Shown: piece by piece, positions 26,120 to 35,539 of the stretch | Position numbering within the stretch: position 1 is the stretch's first letter | Layout: the number at the start of each line of letters is the position of its first letter | Assembly: GCA_902537055.1 (NCBI GenBank) | Contig: CACAZW010000001.1 | Span: 1 to 64,000, forward strand | Length of the DNA: 64,000 nucleotides | Direction: 5' to 3' | From: an uncultured Pelagibacteraceae bacterium | GTDB taxonomy: Bacteria > Pseudomonadota > Alphaproteobacteria > Pelagibacterales > Pelagibacteraceae | The notes under the pieces: generated by a model | What the model was told of the DNA's origin: nothing | What the model saw: only the letters and a program-made list of their open reading frames with translations | Database searches by the model: none | Program-made: the position numbers and the translations under genes

Positions 26120-27205
26120 ATGGCGAGTATTAATATAAATAAAGTAAATAAATTTTTTGGTAATACACATGTTATCAAAGATGTTTCGCTTGATATAAAA
26201 AGTGAATCTTTTACTGTTCTGGTAGGACCAAGTGGTTGTGGTAAATCAACAATTTTAAGGATGATTGCCGGTCTAGAAGAAATAAACTCGGGAACAATTT
26301 CTATTGACGATAAAATTGTTAATGACCTACCGCCTAAAGAAAGAAATATTGCAATGGTATTTCAATCTTATGCCCTTTACCCACATATGACAGTATTTGA
26401 TAATATGGCTTTTGGTTTAAAGATTGAAAAAAAATCAAAAGAGGAAATAGAGCAAAGAGTAATGGAGGCTGCTAAAATTTTACAAATAGAAGAGTATCTA
26501 GAGAGAAAACCCAAACAATTATCTGGCGGACAACGTCAAAGGGTGGCAATAGGTAGGGCAATTACAAGAAAACCAAAAGTTTTCTTATTTGATGAACCAT
26601 TATCTAACTTAGATGCGGCTCTCAGAGTACAAATGCGAGTAGAATTGGCAAAATTACACGACCAACTAAATGCAACCATGATATACGTAACCCATGATCA
26701 AACTGAAGCCATGACACTTGCTAACGATATTGTTGTATTGGATCAAGGTATAGTTTCACAAAAGGGATCACCTATGAATTTATATAATAACCCTGACAAT
26801 TTATTTGTTGGCGGTTTTATTGGATCTCCAAAAATGAATTTTATAGATAGTAAAGTTTTAAGCAAAAGTTCAAAGAGTTCTGAAGTAGATGTAATGGGGA
26901 CGGGAAAGTTAAATGTACCAAAAATTTCCGAAAATATTCAGGAAGGTGACAGTATAAAAATTGGAATAAGACCAGAGCATTTAATATTAAACGCAGAATC
27001 AGACTCATTATGGGAAAGCAAGGTTTTTGTTGTAGAAAAATTAGGTTCAGGAACTTATTTATATTTAGAGAAAGAGGGAGATCCTCTTGTTGTACAAACA
27101 GATGGAGATACAGATATTAAAGTAGGAGATACTGTTAAAATAGGTTTTGATCCATTTCGTTGTCATTTATTTGATAATAAAGGTATTTCTTTTAAAAATT
27201 CGTAA
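26120..27205 (+). CDS. Sugar ABC transporter ATP-binding protein (UgpC/MalK family)
   Basis: A 361-aa ABC ATPase of the CUT1 sugar family: Walker A GPSGCGKST at about 37-45, signature LSGGQRQRVAIGRA, Walker B VFLFDEPLSNLDA, switch His in VTHDQTE. The C-terminal TOBE/MalK-type regulatory domain (from about residue 240) contains the IRPEHL motif. It is the ATPase partner for the binding protein and permeases that follow. Confidence 0.92.
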   Translation: MASININKVNKFFGNTHVIKDVSLDIKSESFTVLVGPSGCGKSTILRMIAGLEEINSGTISIDDKIVNDLPPKERNIAMVFQSYALYPHMTVFDNMAFGLKIEKKSKEEIEQRVMEAAKILQIEEYLERKPKQLSGGQRQRVAIGRAITRKPKVFLFDEPLSNLDAALRVQMRVELAKLHDQLNATMIYVTHDQTEAMTLANDIVVLDQGIVSQKGSPMNLYNNPDNLFVGGFIGSPKMNFIDSKVLSKSSKSSEVDVMGTGKLNVPKISENIQEGDSIKIGIRPEHLILNAESDSLWESKVFVVEKLGSGTYLYLEKEGDPLVVQTDGDTDIKVGDTVKIGFDPFRCHLFDNKGISFKNS

Positions 27206-27320
27206 ATCAATCTCAGGTAGTATTTTATTTTAAATACCTAAGGTTCTTCATTTAAATTTAAACTTTCATTTAGTGTACATTTTTATTATCTTTAAGAAAC
27301 ATGAAACAAGAGGGGAATAT

Positions 27321-28649
27321 ATGTTTAAAAATATATTAATAACAATCTCTGCAATAGCTTTTGTTTTTAATTCAATTGCATTTGCAGATATCAAATTCTG
27401 GACTACAGAAACTCAACCAGCAAGAATGGCTAAGCAAGAAGAGATGGCTAAAGCGTTTGAAGCTAAAACTGGAATTGGAGTTGAAGTTATTCCGATTGAT
27501 GAAAAAGATTTAGGAACAAGAGCTACTGCAGCAGCGGCAGCTGGTGACCTTCCAGATGTAATTTATCATACATTGCAATATGTATTGCCATGGGCTGAAG
27601 CTGGAATTTTGGACGTTGACGCAAATAATGATATAATTAAAACACTTGGAAAAGATACTTTTGCTCCAGGCGCTTTAAAGATGGCAAAAAAAGGTGGCAA
27701 AATTGCTGCTGTTCCTGTCGATGGCTGGACGCAAATGGTCGTTTACAGAAAAGATTTATTTAAAGCCGCTGGTTTAGAACCACCAACAACTTATGCAAAT
27801 ATAGAGAAAGCAATAGACGCTTTATCTAGTAACGATATGTTCGGTTTTGTTGCAGCAACTAAAACTGATGAAAACTTTATGAGTCAGGTTTTGGAACATG
27901 TTCTGCTAGCAAATGGGGTAAACATTGTAAAAAAAGGTGGAACGAAAAAACAAGGAAGAGCTTTAAAAAATTCTTTACAGTTTTATAAAAAATTAGCTAA
28001 GGCTAGCCCTCCAGGAGAACTTTATTGGAAACAATCACGAGAACTTTATTTTGCTGGTAAAACACCAATGATAATATGGTCACCATTTATCATGGATGAA
28101 TTAGCTGGTTTAAGAGACTCAGCTCCACCAACAATTAATAGTGATCCTACATCACCAGAATTAGCATCTAAAACTGGTTTTATAACTAATTTTAGTGGAC
28201 CAAATAATGTAAAGGGTGCAGCTTGGGCAGATGTTAGATACTTTGGTGTAACTGCAGATGCAGATACCGATGAAGCTAAACAGTTTATTCTTTATTCAAT
28301 GGATGAAGGATACACAAGTACTTTATCTATAGCGCCAGAAGGTAAGTTCCCTGTAAGAAGAGGTAATGCAAGTGATCCAAATGCATTTACAACTGCTTGG
28401 AGTAAACTTCCTGTTGGAGTTGATAGAAAAGCTCCTTTAACAGATCTATATTCAGCAGATGTAATAAATAATATTGTTGCTGGTTTAGACACTGCTAATA
28501 GATGGGGTGTTAAAGAAGGTGAATTATCAAGAGCATCTAAGATCATTAACAATAAATTTATAAATAGAATCACTAGACAATACATAGACGATCAATTGAC
28601 GCTAGATGAAGCAGTAGATGAAATTAATACTGTACTAGCTAGTTTCTAG
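27321..28649 (+). CDS. Sugar ABC transporter substrate-binding protein (CUT1 family)
   Basis: A periplasmic binding protein of about 442 aa. The start at 27321 (MFKNILITIS) is preferred over an upstream ATG at 27273 because it has a clear SD (AGAGGGG) and begins a proper signal peptide cleaved near AFA-D. The body is a family 1 extracellular solute-binding protein (IKFWTTETQ at the mature N-terminus, PVDGWTQMVVYRKDLFKAAGLEPP). Given the downstream GH13_18 phosphorylase, a glucosyl-glycerol, glucosylglycerate or disaccharide ligand is likely. A terminator follows. Confidence 0.88.
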   Translation: MFKNILITISAIAFVFNSIAFADIKFWTTETQPARMAKQEEMAKAFEAKTGIGVEVIPIDEKDLGTRATAAAAAGDLPDVIYHTLQYVLPWAEAGILDVDANNDIIKTLGKDTFAPGALKMAKKGGKIAAVPVDGWTQMVVYRKDLFKAAGLEPPTTYANIEKAIDALSSNDMFGFVAATKTDENFMSQVLEHVLLANGVNIVKKGGTKKQGRALKNSLQFYKKLAKASPPGELYWKQSRELYFAGKTPMIIWSPFIMDELAGLRDSAPPTINSDPTSPELASKTGFITNFSGPNNVKGAAWADVRYFGVTADADTDEAKQFILYSMDEGYTSTLSIAPEGKFPVRRGNASDPNAFTTAWSKLPVGVDRKAPLTDLYSADVINNIVAGLDTANRWGVKEGELSRASKIINNKFINRITRQYIDDQLTLDEAVDEINTVLASF

Positions 28650-28666
28650 TAATTTAAATAATTAAA

Positions 28667-28700
28667 AAAAGCGGGTAATATTAATTATCCGCTTTTTTTT
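28667..28700 (+). terminator. Rho-independent terminator between binding protein and permease genes
   Basis: AGCGGGTAA (28670-28678) pairs with TTATCCGCT (28685-28693, one G-T pair) around a 6-base loop, followed by eight T ending at 28700. The permease ATG begins at 28701, immediately after the T-run. It probably acts as a partial terminator that sets a high binding-protein to permease ratio. Confidence 0.88.
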
Positions 28701-29960
28701 ATGAGTACAAAACTTGCAAAAATTGAAAAAAGAACAGCTTATCTTTTAATATTACCATCGGTTCTTTTAGTTTTTTCTATAATTTTATTTCCAATATTTT
28801 CCAATATTTGGATCAGTTTTAAAAATGTAGAGCTTAAAGATTTAAGAATTCCAGAACCAAGAGCAAAAAAATTAGTAAAATCAATTAAAGATAATCCAAA
28901 TCAAATAAAAATAATTTATAAATTAAGAAATAGTTCTCTTATACAAGAAATTACTAATGTAAAATTTAAAGATAAATATCCAGATGATATCGAACCAATA
29001 GATTTAGATAATAAATGCCAATTTAAATCAAATTTACTTAAGTGTGAGTTAGGTAATTGGCCAAAAAAATATCGAGAAAATTTAGAAATAGTATTTCAAA
29101 ATACTAATAATCAAGAAATTTCTAAGAAGGATATAAAATCTTATAAACCTAAACTATCAGGTAAGTCACAAAATATATTATTAACTTATGAATTTACTTT
29201 AAATAATTTCAAAAAAGTAATTAAAGACAAAGCATTTATAGATCTATTATCAACAACTTTTTATTACACTTTTTTTGGAACAATAGGTGCAATAGTTTTT
29301 GGAATTTTGGCTGCACAAATGGTAAATCAAAAATTTTTTGGAAGAACATTTATGAGAAGTGTTCTTTTATTTCCTTATGTTGCGCCAGTTGTTGCTCTTG
29401 CTTATACCTGGGAACTTTTACTTGATCCAACAAATGGAACTTTGAACAATTTATTAATTAACTATCAAATTATTGATGGACCAATAAATTTGCTAGGACA
29501 AAAATATGTAACTTTAAACATACTTGGTTTTGATTTTAAATTGAGGCTAGCATTAACAACTGTAATTATTTTTGAAATTTGGAGATATTTTCCTCTAGCA
29601 TTTTTATTTATTCTTGCTCGTCTTCAAGCGGTTCCAAAAGAATTGTATGAAGCAGCCGATGTTGATGGTGCAAATCCTTTACAAAAATTTCTTAATATTA
29701 CTTTACCCCAGATATTAGCAGTGATTTCAATTTTATTTATGATTAGATTTATTTGGAATTTCAATAAATTTGAAGACATCTTCTTACTTACTGGAGGAGC
29801 ATCAGGTACAAGAACATTGCCAATAAATGTATATCAACAAGGTTTTTCAATCGGGGATATTGGTATGGGCTCTGCAGTTTCTATTGTGATTGTAGTCTTT
29901 CTGTTAATTTTTATGTTTATCTATTTTAAACTTTTAGGAAAAAGAGCGGATGAAAATTAA
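28701..29960 (+). CDS. Sugar ABC transporter permease (MalF/UgpA type)
   Basis: A 419-aa permease. After the first helix (LLILPSVLLVFSIILFPIF) there is a long polar insertion of about 115 residues (about 45-160), predicted periplasmic, before the core five helices. The EAA loop is VPKELYEAADVDGANPLQKF. The insertion recalls the P2 loop of MalF, which contacts the binding protein. There is no room for a Shine-Dalgarno other than the terminator T-run, so initiation may be weak or coupled. It overlaps the next gene by 11 bases. Confidence 0.88.
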   Translation: MSTKLAKIEKRTAYLLILPSVLLVFSIILFPIFSNIWISFKNVELKDLRIPEPRAKKLVKSIKDNPNQIKIIYKLRNSSLIQEITNVKFKDKYPDDIEPIDLDNKCQFKSNLLKCELGNWPKKYRENLEIVFQNTNNQEISKKDIKSYKPKLSGKSQNILLTYEFTLNNFKKVIKDKAFIDLLSTTFYYTFFGTIGAIVFGILAAQMVNQKFFGRTFMRSVLLFPYVAPVVALAYTWELLLDPTNGTLNNLLINYQIIDGPINLLGQKYVTLNILGFDFKLRLALTTVIIFEIWRYFPLAFLFILARLQAVPKELYEAADVDGANPLQKFLNITLPQILAVISILFMIRFIWNFNKFEDIFLLTGGASGTRTLPINVYQQGFSIGDIGMGSAVSIVIVVFLLIFMFIYFKLLGKRADEN

Positions 29961-31143
29961 AAATATATTAACTTATTGCTTTATCTCATCATTATTTTTG
30001 TTTTCATTAATTTGTATTTGGAAAATCTTAGTTACACTACAAGGAATTGAATTAATAAATTTTAATTTTAATAAATTATTTATTTTTGGAATAATTCTTT
30101 GTGTAATAAACCTTTTAATTGGAAAAAAACTTAATTTAAATATTAAACTAATTTTACTTGCACTTTTATTTTCTATCTTCGATTATTTCATCTCATTAAA
30201 TTTACCTTTTTGGTACAGTCTTGGTATATTTATAATTTCATTATTTTTCTTCAATACTATTAAAAATTACGACAAAAACTTTTTGTCAAAAAATCACTCG
30301 TCTCAAAAATTATTCTTTAATTTTTTAACACTGTTTGGGATTACACTGTTCTCTTTTGTAATTCTTTTCCCTTTTTACATGATGTTAGTTACAAGCTTTA
30401 AAACTCAAGCATTATTATTATTAAACCCATTAGACTTTAGTATTAACTTCGCACAAGGTTTGCCAGAATTATTCAAGTCTTATTTTGTAGTATTCAAAGA
30501 TTATAATTTTGGAAGATATATGCTTACTAGCACAATTGTCTCTTTAGGAACTGTAGTTATAACATTAATTTTTGCAATACCAGCTGCCTACGCGGTTGCA
30601 AGACTTAATTTCTTTGGAAAAAATTTTTTATCAACATCCATATTAATAATCTATTTGTTTCCAGCGATAGTTTTGGTGATACCTTTATATACAATTTTTA
30701 GTCAGCTTGGTTTAAGAAACTCTATTGAGGGTTTGCTAATTGTTTATACAGCTACGACTTTACCTGTAGCAATTTATATGCTGCAAGGTTACTTTAAAAG
30801 TATACCAAAAGAACTTGAAGAAGCTGGCATAATAGATGGTCAAAATTGGCTCGGTATAATTTTTAAAATTATACTTCCACTTAGTTTACCTGCAATATCA
30901 TCAGTAGCCTTGTATGTATTTATGATAGCTTGGAATGAATTTTTATTTTCATTAATGTTTTTAGACCGGCCAAATACATTCACATTATCAAGAGCTATTC
31001 AGTTTCTGAATGTTGGAGCTGAAACACCCAGACAATATTTGATGGCAGGATCGGTGGTCGTAACTTTGCCTATTTTAATAATTTTTGTTTATTTTGAAAA
31101 ATATTTAGTAAGCGGTCTTACTGCTGGAAGTGTTAAAGGTTAA
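29950..31143 (+). CDS. Sugar ABC transporter permease (MalG/UgpE type) with extra N-terminal helices
   Basis: A 397-aa permease; the usual MalG-type size is about 280. The first about 110 residues contain three to four additional hydrophobic segments (for example FISSLFLFSLICIWKILV and YSLGIFIISLFFF) before the canonical first helix (ITLFSFVILFPFYMMLVTSFKT). The EAA loop is IPKELEEAGIIDGQNWLG. It pairs with the preceding MalF-type subunit. Confidence 0.88.
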   Translation: MKIKNILTYCFISSLFLFSLICIWKILVTLQGIELINFNFNKLFIFGIILCVINLLIGKKLNLNIKLILLALLFSIFDYFISLNLPFWYSLGIFIISLFFFNTIKNYDKNFLSKNHSSQKLFFNFLTLFGITLFSFVILFPFYMMLVTSFKTQALLLLNPLDFSINFAQGLPELFKSYFVVFKDYNFGRYMLTSTIVSLGTVVITLIFAIPAAYAVARLNFFGKNFLSTSILIIYLFPAIVLVIPLYTIFSQLGLRNSIEGLLIVYTATTLPVAIYMLQGYFKSIPKELEEAGIIDGQNWLGIIFKIILPLSLPAISSVALYVFMIAWNEFLFSLMFLDRPNTFTLSRAIQFLNVGAETPRQYLMAGSVVVTLPILIIFVYFEKYLVSGLTAGSVKG

Positions 31144-31231
31144 TAAAAAATGGAACTTACAAGGAAAATTTAATTTATAGATTTTGGAAAATTATATAAG
31201 ATTACTATAATTAATTTCTGATAAATATTTA

Positions 31232-32962
31232 ATGGATCAATCTATTTACATATCAAAAATAAATAAAATTTTTCATGATTTGTACAAAAGTTATGAGGAT
31301 AAAAATGACTTAAAATTTTATTCATCTGAAATATCTAATTTAATAAAAGATTTTAATAGACGAATAAAGTTATCTAAAAATTTAATAATAGACGAAAAGT
31401 TATCAGTTCTAATAACTTATGCAGACAACATTACTGCTGGAAAAAATAAAAAAAAACTTAAAATTTTTAAAAATTTTTATGCAAGATTTTTAAGAAATTA
31501 CTTTAATACAATTCATTTTTTACCATTTTATCCCTCAAGTAGTGACAGCGGTTTCTCAGTTAAAGACCATTATGAAGTTGACAGTAAATTAGGTACCTGG
31601 GAAGATATTAAAGATTTGTCAAAATATAATTCAATTATGGCAGATATCGTAATAAACCATTCTTCTTCACGTGGTATCTGGTTTAAAAATTTTTTGTTAA
31701 ATAAGTCACCTGGAAATGATTATTTTTTTACGATAGATAAAAAATTTAATTCTAAAAACGTTGTGAGACCACGTGAACATAAATTGTTAAAAAAAATAAA
31801 AATTCGTAATAAGACCACTTATTTGTGGAGAACTTTTAGCCCCGACCAAATAGATTTAAATTTCAAAAATCCAAAAGTATTAATTAGATTTATTAAGATA
31901 ATGTTCTTTTTAATAAATCGTGGAGTGAATATTTTTAGATTAGATGCAATAGCATATTTGTGGAAAGAAAGTGGCACAAAATGTATTAACCATTCAAATA
32001 CACACAAAATAATTAAACTATTAAGAATAATTTGTTCTAATCTCAAACAAAAAAAAATTTTAATCACTGAAACTAATTTACCCGAAAAACAAAATCTTAG
32101 TTACTTTGGAAAAAATGATCAAGCGAATTGGATTTATAATTTCTCACTACCTCCTTTAATAATTAAAAGTTTACTATTTGAGAATGGCTCTGAACTTACT
32201 AAATGGAGTAAAAAATTTCCATGTTTAAAAAAAGGAACTAGCTATCTAAATTTTTTAGCCTCTCATGATGGAGTCGGAATGAGACCAGTTGAAGGATTAT
32301 TATCCAAACCAACTTTAAATAAATTATTTAATCGACTAAAAAAAAATGGAGGTGAATTTTCATATAGAAAAATAAATGGTTCAAAAAAGCAAGTGTATGA
32401 AGCAAACATTACTTTATTTAACGCTTTTAAAGCAACTGATTTTGATGAAAATGGAAATTATTCATTAGAACGCTATTTAGCTGCACATGGTATAATTCTT
32501 TCATTCGAAGGCGTTCCAGCTTTTTATTTCAATTCACTTTTTGGAACTTCAAATGACATTAGTAAATTTATAATTACAGATAATAAAAGAGATTTAAATA
32601 GATATAAATGGAACAATGAAAGACTAATAAAAAATTTAAAAATAAATAATTCCAAACAATCAGTATTTTATAATGAAATGACAAATTTAATAAAAATTAG
32701 AAGAAAGCAAAAAGCATTTCACCCAAATGCACAAAGAAAAAATCTAAATTTTGGGTCAAAATTCTATGCCCTGGAAAGAATAAGTTTAGACAAATCACAA
32801 AAAATATTAGCAATCACAAATTTAACATCAAAAACTCAAGTTTTAAAAATCAACTCAAAATACTTAAAATCAAAAAATTTATTAGGTCAAAAATTTAAGA
32901 TTACTTTTGATAAAGAATTAGTTTTTAATCCTTTTCAAACTTTTTGGTTGAGTATTAATTAA
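31232..32962 (+). CDS. GH13_18 sugar phosphorylase (sucrose/glucosylglycerol/glucosylglycerate type)
   Basis: A 576-aa alpha-amylase-fold enzyme. Catalytic motifs are DIVINHSSSRG, IFRLDAIAYLWKESGT (nucleophile Asp in RLD), ILITETNLPE (acid/base Glu) and FLASHDGVGMRP. The sequence following the acid/base (ENxxYFG-like QNLSYFGKNDQA) resembles glucosylglycerate/glucosylglycerol phosphorylases more than sucrose phosphorylase. The predicted reaction is phosphorolysis to glucose-1-phosphate. It lies 88 bases behind a complete sugar ABC transporter and in the same direction as gpsA. Exact substrate unknown. Confidence 0.78.
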   Translation: MDQSIYISKINKIFHDLYKSYEDKNDLKFYSSEISNLIKDFNRRIKLSKNLIIDEKLSVLITYADNITAGKNKKKLKIFKNFYARFLRNYFNTIHFLPFYPSSSDSGFSVKDHYEVDSKLGTWEDIKDLSKYNSIMADIVINHSSSRGIWFKNFLLNKSPGNDYFFTIDKKFNSKNVVRPREHKLLKKIKIRNKTTYLWRTFSPDQIDLNFKNPKVLIRFIKIMFFLINRGVNIFRLDAIAYLWKESGTKCINHSNTHKIIKLLRIICSNLKQKKILITETNLPEKQNLSYFGKNDQANWIYNFSLPPLIIKSLLFENGSELTKWSKKFPCLKKGTSYLNFLASHDGVGMRPVEGLLSKPTLNKLFNRLKKNGGEFSYRKINGSKKQVYEANITLFNAFKATDFDENGNYSLERYLAAHGIILSFEGVPAFYFNSLFGTSNDISKFIITDNKRDLNRYKWNNERLIKNLKINNSKQSVFYNEMTNLIKIRRKQKAFHPNAQRKNLNFGSKFYALERISLDKSQKILAITNLTSKTQVLKINSKYLKSKNLLGQKFKITFDKELVFNPFQTFWLSIN

Positions 32963-32970
32963 AATTAACC

Positions 32971-34305
32971 TCATTTATTATTCATGAAAGTTTCAGACGA
33001 GTCATCCATTGCTTTTGCCCAAGCTGTATGATGGACCGGAGCGACAGAACCCGTAACTGGAGATGAAAAAGATTTATTTCTATACGTTGATATATCTTCA
33101 ACTTTATGATGTTCCCACTCTTTAAAATGTTTTCTGATTAGTTCAAAATCTATTTTTGGATAATCCGACATATCATGCAATTCCTTTGTGTATTCAGTTT
33201 GAAAATCAATCATCTGATCAGGATTTTCTAGTTTTTCTTCTAAAGCAACCCACTTGTTAATATCTTTTTCGATTTCATCTCCACTTGGCATATTTATTTT
33301 CCCCATTATAACATCTCTTGCGTACCAAGCTTGGCAATCAAACATATTAAATGTGTGAAACTGGTCTTGCATTCCTAGATACAAAAGATTGTGATTATCC
33401 TGCCAAACAACACCTTTGTATAATTTTGGAGGATAAAGTCTGTTTCTTGTTTTAAGTTTTAAATTTTCTTCCAAGAAAGGAAAATGATGTAGGTAACCAG
33501 TACATAGTATTATTACATCTGCATCCTGTTCCGTGCCATCTTTAAAAATTGCTTTTTTTCCCTCTAATCTATCTAAATAAAATACTTCCTTCATTCCTTC
33601 GGGCCATTTAAAACCCATAGGATTATGCCTGTAGCCAATTGTTACACTTTTTGCTCCATATTTATTGCATTGAAGCGCAATATCCTCAGCGGAATAACTG
33701 CTTCCTAAAACTATAATATTTTTTCCTCTAAATTCTTCTGCATCTCTAAAATCATGTGAGTGCATTATTCTTCCAGGAAATGAACTCATACCTTTATATT
33801 CAGGTATAAAAGGAACTGAAAAATGACCAGTGGATACTACAACGTAATCGAAATGATCAGTTAAAATTTTATCATTTTCTTTATCTTGATAGCTAACTTC
33901 AAATTTATCTGATTTAAAAACTGTATTAACTACTCTTGTATTAAATTTAATTTTATTTCTTAAATTTCCTTTACTTACTCTACTCGTGATATAATCATAA
34001 AGTACTTCTCTAGGTGGGAAAGATGGAATTGGCTTACCAAAATGTTCGTCAAAAGAATAATCTGCAAATTCAAGACACTCTTTAGGTCCATTTGACCAAA
34101 GATATCTATACATACTATTATGAACTGGATCTCCATATTGGTCAGATCCTGTTCTCCAGCTATAATTCCAAAGTCCGCCCCAATCACTTTGCTTTTCAAA
34201 GCAAACTATTTCAGGGATTTTATCTCCTTTTTTCTCGGCATGTTCAAAAGCCCTGAGTATTGATAACCCGCAAGGTCCAGCACCGATAATAGCGACTTTA
34301 GTCAT
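32971..34305 (-). CDS. tmm: Trimethylamine monooxygenase (bacterial flavin-containing monooxygenase)
   Basis: A 444-aa FMO that oxidises trimethylamine to TMAO with NADPH and O2. FAD site GAGPCG (residues 8-13), FMO fingerprint FPGRIMHSHDF, NADP site VLGSSYSAED. The N-terminal block SDWGGLWNYSW and the region VHNSMYRYLWSNGPKE are typical of Tmm, as is the middle YRHNPMGFKWPEG. Length fits Tmm (about 445-450 aa). An SD-like AGAGG precedes the ATG. It is divergent from an iron alcohol dehydrogenase with a 76-base gap. Confidence 0.92.
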   Translation of the reverse strand: MTKVAIIGAGPCGLSILRAFEHAEKKGDKIPEIVCFEKQSDWGGLWNYSWRTGSDQYGDPVHNSMYRYLWSNGPKECLEFADYSFDEHFGKPIPSFPPREVLYDYITSRVSKGNLRNKIKFNTRVVNTVFKSDKFEVSYQDKENDKILTDHFDYVVVSTGHFSVPFIPEYKGMSSFPGRIMHSHDFRDAEEFRGKNIIVLGSSYSAEDIALQCNKYGAKSVTIGYRHNPMGFKWPEGMKEVFYLDRLEGKKAIFKDGTEQDADVIILCTGYLHHFPFLEENLKLKTRNRLYPPKLYKGVVWQDNHNLLYLGMQDQFHTFNMFDCQAWYARDVIMGKINMPSGDEIEKDINKWVALEEKLENPDQMIDFQTEYTKELHDMSDYPKIDFELIRKHFKEWEHHKVEDISTYRNKSFSSPVTGSVAPVHHTAWAKAMDDSSETFMNNK

Positions 34306-34381
34306 GATAATTTTTCCTCTACAATTAAAATTTTAAATATATTGTACTAAGAAAAATAGAAAAATTAAATATTATTTTAAT

Positions 34382-35539
34382 ATGAAAACTAATTGGAATT
34401 ATCCTACCACAATTTGGGTTGGAGAGAACAGAATTCAAGATTTAAGCATAGCCTGTAAAAATTTGAAAATTGAGAAACCATTATTTGTCACAGATAAGGA
34501 TTTAATTAATCTAAAAATGGTTCAAGATATAATTAAAGATTTAAAAAAAACCCATAATCATCTTCAAGTTTTTTCAAATTTTTCAGGTAATCCTGTAGGA
34601 GAGAATGTGGAAGAGGGGGTAGGTGAGTTTAAGAAATTAGGTTGTGATGGAGTTATTGCATTTGGTGGTGGCAGTGGTCTTGATGTAGGTAAAGCTATTG
34701 CTTTTATGTCAGGACAGTCTAGACCAATATGGGATTTTGAAGATATAGGTGATTATTGGAAAAGAGCAGATGAAACTAACATTGCACCTATCATTGCTGT
34801 ACCCACTACAGCAGGGACAGGATCAGAAACTGGAAGAGCGTCAGCTATAATCAATAAACAAACAGGTATAAAAAAAATTATTTTCCACCCGAAATTTTTA
34901 CCTTCAATTGTAATTTTAGATCCTAATTTAACTTTAGATCTTTCTCCAAGATTGACTGCAGCTACAGGTATGGATGCTTTGGCACACAATTTAGAAGCTT
35001 TTTGTGCACCAGGATTTCATCCTATGGCTGATGGAATTGCAATTGAAGGAATGAAGTTAATCAAAAATTCATTAATTAAAGCAGTTAAGAACGGTAAAGA
35101 TTTAAATGCTAGAGCAGAATTATTAGCTTCAGCTAGTATGGGTTCTACCGCTTTTCAAAAAGGGCTTGGTGCTATTCATTCTTTAAGCCACCCTATTAAT
35201 GCGCAATTTAATGTTCACCACGGTTTATCAAATGCAATCTTTATGCCTTATGTATTAACTTTTAACAAAGAAATGATTGAAAAAAGGATAATTTCTATAT
35301 GTGATTATCTCGAACTCGATAAAAGTTTTGATAGTTTTTTACACTGGATTTTAGAACTAAGAAAAGAATTAAATATACCACATAAATTATCAGAAATTGT
35401 TGATGTAAATAAAATAAATTTAGAGCAGTTATCAGTTATGGCATTAGAAGATCCTTCAACTTCTACCAATCCAAGGATGATGCGTAAGGATGACATGAAA
35501 GCACTTTATGAACACAGTATTTCAGGTAAATTATTTTAA
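34382..35539 (+). CDS. Iron-containing alcohol dehydrogenase
   Basis: A 385-aa group III (Fe-ADH) dehydrogenase. NAD-binding Gly motif GGGSGLDVGKAIA; metal-binding residues sit in GMDALAHNLEAF and in GLGAIHSLSHPI...FNVHHGLSNAIFMP, which contain the conserved histidines. The substrate is unknown; formaldehyde, an aldehyde from amine catabolism or another small alcohol are options given its position between tmm and the one-carbon genes. It is coupled to the next gene by a TAATG overlap. Confidence 0.85.
   Translation: MKTNWNYPTTIWVGENRIQDLSIACKNLKIEKPLFVTDKDLINLKMVQDIIKDLKKTHNHLQVFSNFSGNPVGENVEEGVGEFKKLGCDGVIAFGGGSGLDVGKAIAFMSGQSRPIWDFEDIGDYWKRADETNIAPIIAVPTTAGTGSETGRASAIINKQTGIKKIIFHPKFLPSIVILDPNLTLDLSPRLTAATGMDALAHNLEAFCAPGFHPMADGIAIEGMKLIKNSLIKAVKNGKDLNARAELLASASMGSTAFQKGLGAIHSLSHPINAQFNVHHGLSNAIFMPYVLTFNKEMIEKRIISICDYLELDKSFDSFLHWILELRKELNIPHKLSEIVDVNKINLEQLSVMALEDPSTSTNPRMMRKDDMKALYEHSISGKLF

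Noticed and set aside
27216-27242. Hairpin-like sequence (AGGTAGTATTT...AAATACCT) after the sugar ABC ATPase gene
   Set aside because: The stem is AT-rich and bulged with no T-run; too weak to call a terminator or riboswitch.
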